DNA of 64,000 bases from contig CATLAK010000016.1 in the NCBI GenBank assembly GCA_949878435.1, positions 16,342 to 80,341 of the forward strand, given 5' to 3'. The notes beneath the pieces were generated by a model. The model was not told the DNA's origin, ran no database searches, and saw only the letters and a program-made list of their open reading frames with translations. How positions within the stretch are numbered: the stretch's first letter is position 1; the number at the start of each line of letters is the position of its first letter. The stretch comes from an uncultured Lachnospiraceae bacterium (GTDB lineage Bacteria; Bacillota; Clostridia; Lachnospirales; Lachnospiraceae). Made by a program: the position numbers and the translations under genes. Shown one piece after another: positions 56,734 through 64,000 of this stretch.

Positions 56734-57916
56734 GGATATCCTCCCCTCTGTAACGCGCGATGGCAGCGCAGTCTTTGTCGCCGCGCCCCGAAATGGTGAT
56801 GACGATGATTTTATCTTTGTCATAGGCGGGTGCGATTTTCATGGCGTGGGCAACGGCATGGGCACTTTCAATGGCAGGAATAATCCCCTCTGTGCGGGAA
56901 AGGTATTCAAAGGCGTTTACCGCCTCTTCATCTGTGACAGGCACATAGCTGGCTCTGCCTGTGTCGTGTAGCCATGCATGCTCCGGTCCGATGCCGGGAT
57001 AATCAAGACCCGCGGAGATGGAATAGACAGGGGCAATCTGCCCATATTTGTCTTGGCAGAAGTAGGATTTCATTCCGTGGAAGATACCAAGGCGCCCGGT
57101 GTTGATGGTGGCGGCTGTCTCAAAGGTGTCGATTCCCCGTCCTGCAGCTTCGCATCCAATCAGCGCAACTTCCTTATCTTCGATAAAATGATAAAAGGTT
57201 CCCATGGCATTGCTTCCGCCGCCTACACATGCCATGACGATATCGGGAAGACGCCCTTCCTTTTCCAGGATCTGCTGTTTGATCTCCCGGGAAATGACTG
57301 CCTGAAAGTCTCTCACAATGGTAGGGAAAGGGTGAGGTCCCATGACCGATCCCAGGCAGTAATGGGTGTCGTCGATCCGGCTGGTCCATTCCCGCATAGC
57401 CTCGGAGACGGCATCTTTTAAGGTGGCAGTTCCGGTGGTCACGGGAATGACCGAGGCGCCTAAAAGCTGCATCCGGTAAACATTGAGCGCCTGCCGCTTA
57501 GTGTCCTCCTCGCCCATGAAGACCACGCATTCCATGCCAAGGAGCGCGGCGGCAGTGGCAGTGGCAACACCGTGCTGTCCCGCGCCGGTTTCGGCGATCA
57601 GACGGGTCTTTCCCATTTTTTTGGCTAAAAGTGCCTGACCCAGCACATTGTTGATCTTGTGGGAGCCGGTGTGGTTTAAATCTTCTCTTTTCAAATAAAT
57701 CTTAGCGCCGCCTAAATCTTTTGTCATTTTTTCTGCATAATACAGACGGCTGGGACGATTGGCATATTCATCAAAAAGATCGGTGAGCTCTTTGTTGAAT
57801 GCAGGGTCGTCCTTATAATGATTGTATGCTTCTTCCAGTTCGATGACGGCATTCATGAGTGTCTCGGGAATGTATTGTCCGCCGTGGACTCCGAAGCGTC
57901 CTTTAGAATCTGACAT
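56726..57916 (-). CDS. trpB: Tryptophan synthase beta chain
   Basis: [24 protein letters not shown]...[41 protein letters not shown]. Start trimmed from the longer ORF. Confidence 0.96.
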   Translation of the reverse strand: MSDSKGRFGVHGGQYIPETLMNAVIELEEAYNHYKDDPAFNKELTDLFDEYANRPSRLYYAEKMTKDLGGAKIYLKREDLNHTGSHKINNVLGQALLAKKMGKTRLIAETGAGQHGVATATAAALLGMECVVFMGEEDTKRQALNVYRMQLLGASVIPVTTGTATLKDAVSEAMREWTSRIDDTHYCLGSVMGPHPFPTIVRDFQAVISREIKQQILEKEGRLPDIVMACVGGGSNAMGTFYHFIEDKEVALIGCEAAGRGIDTFETAATINTGRLGIFHGMKSYFCQDKYGQIAPVYSISAGLDYPGIGPEHAWLHDTGRASYVPVTDEEAVNAFEYLSRTEGIIPAIESAHAVAHAMKIAPAYDKDKIIVITISGRGDKDCAAIARYRGEDIHE

Positions 57917-57990
57917 GTTGTTCCTCCTTGTATTTTGTCTGCAGAAAGCCTGAAAGGGCTGTCTGGCTATAAGAATGTAATGTAATATTT

Positions 57991-58593
57991 TTATGGCATG
58001 CTGCGCACGGCGTGGATAAAGGCTTTCATTTTCGTGTAGTCTTTGCATCCGTCTGTTTCCACGCCGGAGCTGGCGTCCACGCCGTAGGGGTGGGTCTTTA
58101 ATATGGCATCCTTCACATTTCCGGGGTTCAGCCCGCCTGCCAGGAAAAAGGGCCTGTCGATGCCGTGTATCAAGGACCAGTCGAAAGACTCTCCGGTTCC
58201 CATACCGTTGTCTAAAAGCAGATAGTCGCAGGGGTATGCAAGGGCTGTTTCCAAGTCTTCTTCGGTTTTGATGATAAAAGCTTTGATGACAGGTTTTCGG
58301 CACAGAAGCTGCAGTTTCTGTGCATAAGAGGCATCTTCCTGTCCGTGCAGCTGGGCGCACTGTATGGTTCCGCTTTGCAAAAGAGCAGCCACATGTTCTA
58401 TGGGTTCGTTTACAAAAACGCCTGCACATTGGATGGAGGGATGCAGAAGGCTCCGCAATCGAGCTGCCTTTTCGGGAGAGACATAGCGGGCTCTTCCCTT
58501 CAAAAAAACAAATCCAATATAGTCCGGCTTCAGATCATTTGCGTAGGAAATGTCTTCCTCTGATTTTAGTCCGCAGATTTTGATTTTCGTCAT
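57991..58593 (-). CDS. trpF: Phosphoribosylanthranilate isomerase
   Basis: [30 protein letters not shown]...[23 protein letters not shown]. Confidence 0.95.
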   Translation of the reverse strand: MTKIKICGLKSEEDISYANDLKPDYIGFVFLKGRARYVSPEKAARLRSLLHPSIQCAGVFVNEPIEHVAALLQSGTIQCAQLHGQEDASYAQKLQLLCRKPVIKAFIIKTEEDLETALAYPCDYLLLDNGMGTGESFDWSLIHGIDRPFFLAGGLNPGNVKDAILKTHPYGVDASSGVETDGCKDYTKMKAFIHAVRSMP

Positions 58594-59387
58594 GATGCGT
58601 CTTCTTTTCCTTTCAATTCGTCCAGCATGGCTTTTTTGTTGGGCGAGCGCATGAGGGTTTCGCCAACCAGTACGGCATCCACTCCGGCTTTTTCAAGGGA
58701 AGATACATCTTCCCGGCTGCGGATACCGCTTTCCGCAACAAACAGAATAGATTTAGGGACCAGATCCCGCAGGCGGGCGCTGTTCGTTACATCTACTGAA
58801 AAATTCTTAAGGTTCCGGTTGTTTACGCCGATGATGCGGGCGCCTGCTTCTATGGCGGAAGCAATCTCTGCTTCATCATGGGCTTCTACCAGGGCGGAAA
58901 GCCCAAGCTGGTCACAGATTTCCAGATAGGATTTCAAAGTCTCCGTGGGGAGCAGGGAGCAGATCAGGAGTACTGCGCCTGCCCCTAGCAGTTTTGCCTC
59001 GTAGATCATGTATTCATCCACAGTGAAATCCTTGCGGATACAGGGGATAGAGACGGCTTTAGCAATTTCCTTCAAATATTCATTTCTGCCCAGGAACCAT
59101 TTAGGCTCTGTCAGTACGGAGATGCAGGAGGCGCCTGCCGCTTCATACTCCTTTGCGATGGTGAGGTAAGGAAAGTCTTCCGCAATGATTCCCTTGGAGG
59201 GAGAAGCTTTTTTACACTCACAGATAAAGCTGATTCCTTCGCCGGATAATGCTTTTTCAAAAGGAAATCCGGTCTCGCAATCCATGGAAAGGGCAAGTCT
59301 TTCTATTTCTTCAAGCGGACGGAGCGCGCTTGCCTGTGCCACCCGCTTTTTGGCGTAATCGGCTATGGTTTCTAATAAGGATGCCAT
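58590..59387 (-). CDS. trpC: Indole-3-glycerol phosphate synthase
   Basis: FICECKKASPSKGIIAEDFPYLTIAKEYEAAGASCISVLTEPKWFLG...IIGVNNRNLKNFSVD. Confidence 0.95.
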   Translation of the reverse strand: MASLLETIADYAKKRVAQASALRPLEEIERLALSMDCETGFPFEKALSGEGISFICECKKASPSKGIIAEDFPYLTIAKEYEAAGASCISVLTEPKWFLGRNEYLKEIAKAVSIPCIRKDFTVDEYMIYEAKLLGAGAVLLICSLLPTETLKSYLEICDQLGLSALVEAHDEAEIASAIEAGARIIGVNNRNLKNFSVDVTNSARLRDLVPKSILFVAESGIRSREDVSSLEKAGVDAVLVGETLMRSPNKKAMLDELKGKEDAS

Positions 59388-59430
59388 TTTACATTAAACC
59401 TTTCTGCAATATTTAAGATGAAGAGTAAAT

Positions 59431-60447
59431 TTAGGATCGGCTTTCCGCTGCAAACGTATCCAGCACGGAAAGAGCGCTGCCGTTATCGATCAGTTCAGCG
59501 GCAAGGGTGATGCCGTCTTTAAAGGATGCTGCCTTGCCGCCGATGTAGAGGGCAGCTCCGGCGTTTAAGAGCACGGCATTGCGCTTAGGTCCCTTTTCCC
59601 CTTTTAAAATAGAGCGGGTAATCTCTGCGTTTTGGGCAGGAGTACCGCCGACCAGCTCTTCCTTTTTGCAGGAAGAAAGACCGAAGTCTTCGGGGGAGAT
59701 GGTATAGGTCCGGTATTCGCCTTCGTGGAATTCACAAACCTTCGTGGGGGCGCTGGCGGATATTTCATCCATTTTATCGGTTCCGTAGACCACCATTCCA
59801 TGTTTGACGCCCAGGCTGGTAAGGACTCTGGCAAGAGGCTCCACCAGGGATTCGTCATAGACGCCCAGGAGCTGTCTGGCGGGGGAGGCGGGATTGGTCA
59901 GGGGTCCTAAAATGTTGAAGACAGTCCGGATACCCAGCTCCTTCCTGATAGAACCCACGTACTTCATGGAAGTGTGGTACTTTTGAGCAAAAAAGAAACA
60001 GATTCCGGCTTTTTCAAGGAGCTGTGTGCATTTTTCCGGGGACTGGTCAATGTTGACACCCAAGGCTTCCAGACAGTCAGCAGTGCCGCATTGGGAGGAA
60101 GCAGCGCGGTTCCCGTGTTTGGCGATTTTCACGCCGCCGGCAGCCGCTACCAGGGCGGAGGTGGTTGAAATATTAAAGCTTTGGGCGCCGTCGCCGCCGG
60201 TTCCCACGATTTCCATGACCTCCATGCCGGGAAAAACCTTTGTGGCGTGGTCCCGCATGGCGGCAGCACAGCCTGCAATCTCATCAGTGGTTTCCGCCTT
60301 GGTGCTTTTGGTGGATAGAGCCGCCAGAAAAGCCGCGTTTTGTGTAGGGGAGGTTTCGCCGCTCATGATTTCATTGATGACAGCGTAAGCCTCGTCATAG
60401 GTTAAGTCCTGTTTGTCTACGATTTTTACAATTGCTTCTTTGATCAT
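59431..60447 (-). CDS. trpD: Anthranilate phosphoribosyltransferase
   Basis: [54 protein letters not shown]. Confidence 0.96.
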   Translation of the reverse strand: MIKEAIVKIVDKQDLTYDEAYAVINEIMSGETSPTQNAAFLAALSTKSTKAETTDEIAGCAAAMRDHATKVFPGMEVMEIVGTGGDGAQSFNISTTSALVAAAGGVKIAKHGNRAASSQCGTADCLEALGVNIDQSPEKCTQLLEKAGICFFFAQKYHTSMKYVGSIRKELGIRTVFNILGPLTNPASPARQLLGVYDESLVEPLARVLTSLGVKHGMVVYGTDKMDEISASAPTKVCEFHEGEYRTYTISPEDFGLSSCKKEELVGGTPAQNAEITRSILKGEKGPKRNAVLLNAGAALYIGGKAASFKDGITLAAELIDNGSALSVLDTFAAESRS

Positions 60448-60471
60448 TTCTGTTGTCTTCCTTTCTGCTAT

Positions 60472-61062
60472 TTATGATATAGGGTTTTGCTGCAGCGTCT
60501 GTGCAAGAAAATTACTTACAATGTTTTTTCCGTCCGGCGTGAGGATGGATTCCGGGTGGAACTGCAATCCGTAGATAGGGTAATCCTTGTGCTTTACCGC
60601 CATCACTTCGCCGTCCTGCGTCCGGGCGGTTACGGACAGGCACTGGGGGAGGGTGTCTTCAAGCAGCGCCAGGGAATGGTATCGGGCAACCGGAATAAAC
60701 TCGGGAAGATGCTGGAAAATCGGACAGCTTCTATCGAGCTTTGCCTGGGATTGTTTTCCGTGCATCAGTTCCTTCGCGTAAGATACGGTTCCTCCGAAAG
60801 CGGCGCAGATAGCTTGATGTCCCAGGCATACGCCTAAAATTGGAAATTCACTTCCGGCTTCTTTTACCACATCCATACATACGCCCGCGTCCTCCGGTCT
60901 TCCGGGACCGGGAGAAAGGATAATGGCATCGGGGGCTGATGCTTTTATTTCCTTTACAGAAAGAGCGTCATTGCGGATGACCTTTATATCCGGCGTTAGT
61001 GAGCCCACCAGCTGAAACAGATTGTAGGAAAAGCTGTCATAATTATCGATTAATAAAATCAT
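60472..61062 (-). CDS. trpG: Anthranilate synthase component II (glutamine amidotransferase)
   Basis: MILLIDNYDSFSYNLFQLVG...ILSPGPGRPEDAG...ILGVCLGHQAI...LQFHPESILTPDG. Confidence 0.95.
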   Translation of the reverse strand: MILLIDNYDSFSYNLFQLVGSLTPDIKVIRNDALSVKEIKASAPDAIILSPGPGRPEDAGVCMDVVKEAGSEFPILGVCLGHQAICAAFGGTVSYAKELMHGKQSQAKLDRSCPIFQHLPEFIPVARYHSLALLEDTLPQCLSVTARTQDGEVMAVKHKDYPIYGLQFHPESILTPDGKNIVSNFLAQTLQQNPIS

Positions 61063-62522
61063 GGGTCTATCTCCTTCGCAGTTTTTAGTGCATTTACAAC
61101 CGCAGCCGCTTTGTTTAGGCATTCCTGATATTCCTTTTCGGGGACAGAGTCTGCTACGATGCCGGCACCGCTTCTTACAAATACTTTGCCGTTCTTTTTG
61201 TAGGCGATTCTGATGGCAATGCAGGTATCCAGATTGCCTGTAAAGTCCAGATATCCGATGGCGCCTCCGTAGATGCCGCGTTTATTGTTTTCCAGGTCAT
61301 TGATTAACTGACAGGCTTTGATCTTCGGCGCCCCCGAAAGGGTTCCAGCGGGGAGGATGGCATCTATGGCGGAAAGGGCGTCCTTATCTTCCCGTATTTC
61401 TCCCCGGACGGTGGAGCCGATGTGCATGACGTGGGAATATTTTTCGACGCAGAGGTATTTTTCCACTTCCACGGTTCCGAATTTACTGATTTTTCCAATG
61501 TCATTCCTGCCTAAGTCCACCAGCATATTATGCTCCGCCAGTTCTTTCGGGTCGGCAAGGAGCTCCTCTTCCAGCGCCTGATCCTCTTCCGGCGTCTTTC
61601 CCCTTGGTCTCGTTCCCGCCAGAGGGAAGGTGTGGAGGACACCGTTTTCCAGTTTGACCAAGGTCTCGGGGGAAGCGCCCGCTACCTCCATGTCGCTGCT
61701 GGAAAAATAGAACATGTAAGGGGAGGGGTTTAAGGTGCGCAGCACCCGGTAGGTATTTAAAAGGCTTCCCTCGAATCCTGCTTCCAGGCGATTGGAAAGG
61801 ACGATCTGAAATATATCGCCTTCCTTAATGTGGTGCTTGGCTTTTTCCACCATGGCGCAATAGTCTTCCTTTTGAAATAAGGGTTGGAGATCGGTAGTGC
61901 ATCTGCCGGGCGCTTCCTGTATGGGGACGCCCTGCTTTATCAGATCGGAAAGCTGATTTAGTTCCAGCACCGCCCGGTTGTATTCCGTGTCCACGCGGGC
62001 AAGGTCAATATTTACAATTAAAATGATTTTTTGCCTGAAGTTGTCAAAGGCAATCACTTTGTCAAAGAGCATTAAGTCTACATCCCGGAACCCTTCTGTA
62101 TCGGCGGCATCCAGTTTTAGCGAAGGTTCCGCGTATTTCAGGTAATCATAAGAAAAGTATCCCACCAGACCGCCTGTAAAAGGGGGAAGGTAAGAAAAAT
62201 GAGGACTTTTGTGTTCTTCGATTACCTGTTTGATATAGTTTCCTGGGTCTGAGGTTTCAAAGGAGAGCGCGCCGACTTTCATCTGCCCGTTCTGACAGGT
62301 GATCTCAAGGCTTGGATCATATCCTAAAAAGGTGTAGCGCCCCCACTTTTCATGATCGGAAATGGACTCCAGCAGATAGCAATGGCTGGAAACATTTTTC
62401 AGGATTTTCAAGACTTCAATGGGAGTCCTTATGTCGGACAGGATTTCCATGCTGACAGGAGCCGACTTATATTTATTTTCTTGTTGAAGCTCTTTTAAGG
62501 TTTTAAGTTCTGGTTGAATCAT
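61059..62522 (-). CDS. trpE: Anthranilate synthase component I
   Basis: MIQPELKTLKELQQENKYKSAPVSMEI...AGTRPRGKTPEEDQALEEELLADPKELAEHNMLVDLGRNDIGKI...AGTLSGAPKIKACQLI. Confidence 0.96.
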   Translation of the reverse strand: MIQPELKTLKELQQENKYKSAPVSMEILSDIRTPIEVLKILKNVSSHCYLLESISDHEKWGRYTFLGYDPSLEITCQNGQMKVGALSFETSDPGNYIKQVIEEHKSPHFSYLPPFTGGLVGYFSYDYLKYAEPSLKLDAADTEGFRDVDLMLFDKVIAFDNFRQKIILIVNIDLARVDTEYNRAVLELNQLSDLIKQGVPIQEAPGRCTTDLQPLFQKEDYCAMVEKAKHHIKEGDIFQIVLSNRLEAGFEGSLLNTYRVLRTLNPSPYMFYFSSSDMEVAGASPETLVKLENGVLHTFPLAGTRPRGKTPEEDQALEEELLADPKELAEHNMLVDLGRNDIGKISKFGTVEVEKYLCVEKYSHVMHIGSTVRGEIREDKDALSAIDAILPAGTLSGAPKIKACQLINDLENNKRGIYGGAIGYLDFTGNLDTCIAIRIAYKKNGKVFVRSGAGIVADSVPEKEYQECLNKAAAVVNALKTAKEIDP

Positions 62523-62543
62523 ATTGCTCCTTTCTTTTGGCGA

Positions 62544-62822
62544 AAATAAAAACGCCCTCGACAGAAATTGCTTCTGCCAAGGACGAATAAAAACTATCCG
62601 CGGTGCCACCTTGATTTACAGCCTGCGCTGTACGCTTAACAGGATACCAACATATCCCTGACAACTGACGTATGCCTCACGTTGCAGAATACTAGACGGA
62701 TTATATCCATTTTTCACTGCACCCTCTGCGGTCCATTTGATGATTTGTTTTCCGCCCGTTCTCAGCAATCCGGGCTCTCTGTGGGAGCATCGTCACCGTT
62801 ATCTCCGCATCAACGGTTTAGA
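62544..62822 (-). ncRNA. T-box riboswitch leader of the trp operon, specifier UGG (Trp)
   Basis: Minus strand AAGGTGGCACCGCGG T-box motif (62599-62613); terminator GTCCTTGGCAGAA...TTCTGTCGAGGGC + U-rich run (62544-62584); candidate specifier TGG at 62733-62735 in AAATGGACCGCA. Confidence 0.92.
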
Positions 62823-62837
62823 TTTTAAATTTTCTTT

Positions 62838-62866
62838 ATCATAGCGCAGTGTTAAAGGATTGTCAA
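62838..62866 (-). promoter_or_regulatory. trp operon promoter
   Basis: Minus strand TTGACA (62866-62861) - 17 bp - TATGAT (62843-62838). Confidence 0.8.
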
Positions 62867-62874
62867 CCCCTGTG

Positions 62875-62932
62875 TTGACAGATCAGTAAAATATATTTAT
62901 AATTATTCTATATAGAAATGTTCTAATAAGAA
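62875..62932 (+). promoter_or_regulatory. marR promoter with two candidate operator palindromes
   Basis: TTGACA 62875-62880 - 17 bp - TATAAT 62898-62903; TTCTATATAGAA 62906-62917 and TTCTAATAAGAA 62921-62932. Confidence 0.75.
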
Positions 62933-62946
62933 TTAAGGAGATTAAT

Positions 62947-63375
62947 TTGGAATCAAAAGGCGGATTTTACATTACACAGATAAAGCAGCTCCAGGATAGA
63001 ATTTTTGAAAGGCTGCTGCTTGAAAATGGTATCGAGATTAGCAGCGGGCAGGGGAGGATTTTGTTTATCCTGTGGAAAACGGATCATCTATCTGTCAGTG
63101 AGATAAGCGAGAGGACTTCTCTTGCCAAGAATACGGTATCGATTGTAATTGACGGAATGGTTCATAAAGGGATTGTGGAAAGAGAGATCAATCCGCAGAA
63201 CCGCCGTCAAACCATCATATCGCTTACAGATTATGCAAAATCACTGCGAGAAGAATATGAGGCGGTATCGGAGCAAATGAATGCATTATTCTATCAAGGG
63301 TTCTCTGAGGAGGAACAGATACAGTTTGAACGGTATCTTGCCCGCATACTGGAAACATTGACGAGGAATTTATAA
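62947..63375 (+). CDS. MarR-family transcriptional regulator (TTG start)
   Basis: LSVSEISERTSLAKNTVSIVIDGMVHKGIVEREINPQNRRQTIISLTDYAK; AAGGAG RBS. Confidence 0.9.
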   Translation: MESKGGFYITQIKQLQDRIFERLLLENGIEISSGQGRILFILWKTDHLSVSEISERTSLAKNTVSIVIDGMVHKGIVEREINPQNRRQTIISLTDYAKSLREEYEAVSEQMNALFYQGFSEEEQIQFERYLARILETLTRNL

Positions 63376-63402
63376 AAGCTATTACAAGAAGGAGGAGTTT
63401 CG

Positions 63403-63831
63403 ATGAAAACAAGAGAGCAGATGACAGATTTTATTGAAAAGCAGAAGGTGGCTTTTATCGCATCCGTAGATGAAGACGGCTTTCCTAATGTGAAGGCAAT
63501 GTTTGCGCCCCGCAAAAGGGAGGGGAATTGCTTTTATTTTACGACAAATACATCTTCTATGCGCGCACAGCAGTTTATGAAAAACCCAAAAGCAAGCATT
63601 TACTTTTACAACAAAGGACGCTTCAAATATGAGGGCATCATGCTGACCGGCACGATGGAAGTGCTGCAGGATGAGGAAATAAAGAAAGAAATATGGCAAA
63701 TCGGTGACACCATGTTTTACAAGAAAGGTGTTACCGACCCCGATTATTGTGTGCTGAAATTTACGGCAGCGAGGGGAAGGTACTACTGTGATTTGAAAAC
63801 AGAAAATTTTTCCGTGGAAGATTTGCTATAA
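63403..63831 (+). CDS. Pyridoxamine 5'-phosphate oxidase-family protein
   Basis: IEKQKVAFIASVDEDGFPNVKAMFAPRKREGNCFYFTTNTSSMRAQQFMKNPKASIYFYNKGRFKYEGIMLTGTMEVL. Confidence 0.85.
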   Translation: MKTREQMTDFIEKQKVAFIASVDEDGFPNVKAMFAPRKREGNCFYFTTNTSSMRAQQFMKNPKASIYFYNKGRFKYEGIMLTGTMEVLQDEEIKKEIWQIGDTMFYKKGVTDPDYCVLKFTAARGRYYCDLKTENFSVEDLL

Positions 63832-64000
63832 AATGATTTTTTTCTTGCACGTTTGGGTTTTTATGTTAAAATAAGAATGATGTTGGGGTCGAAACCATAA
63901 ATAAATTTGCCCCTATTCCTATAGTACCTTGAAAAATTCATATTTTGTAGTATATCGCCGAACTTTTGAGCATATATGCCGGGTATTCCCTGCCTTGTTT

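Noticed and set aside
55949-56971. Plus-strand ORFs across trpA/trpB
   Set aside because: Antisense to unmistakable trp genes; no homology signals.
1-64000. CRISPR array, tRNA/rRNA genes, transposase or phage genes
   Set aside because: No regularly spaced repeats with unique spacers, no tRNA-like cloverleaf recognised and no transposase, integrase or phage structural ORFs in the supplied track.

Overview
The window looks like a Bacillota chromosome segment, probably Lachnospiraceae-like (inferred from gene families, not tested). Left to right: (1) the 3' end of a very large surface protein with Ig-like and InlB/Flg_new-type repeats; (2) a divergent LytTR regulator and a long co-directional cluster built around a 4-module NRPS (A-T-C-A-T-C-A-T-C-A-T-R, about 12 kb, terminal reductase). 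This cluster also has an Sfp-type PPTase, two MATE transporters each fused to a C-terminal HATPase/RsbW-like domain, a STAS protein, a SpoIIE/PP2C phosphatase, a soluble RsbW-like kinase, a formyltransferase, a DUF2156 protein and a UPF0340 protein; (3) a TPR/zinc-ribbon protein and an HExxH membrane protein; (4) a disaccharide uptake and phosphorolysis locus with several lesions (truncated YesN-type regulator, N-truncated YesM-type kinase, 1-nt frameshift in the solute-binding protein, MBL/GH65 fusion, truncated beta-phosphoglucomutase), then pgi; (5) a two-component system with a BcrA-type ABC transporter; (6) an AAA/DUF4143 ATPase, BlaI/BlaR1-like pair, small secreted proteins and a deleted second ATPase; (7) a feoAAB locus with four TTAG-N6-CTAA boxes and a DtxR-family regulator; (8) a T-box-controlled trpEGDCFBA operon, with divergent marR and a PNPOx-family gene. 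The main candidate for an undescribed system is the NRPS cluster with partner-switching components fused to MATE exporters. All calls were read by eye from the sequence and supplied ORFs; no searches were run.
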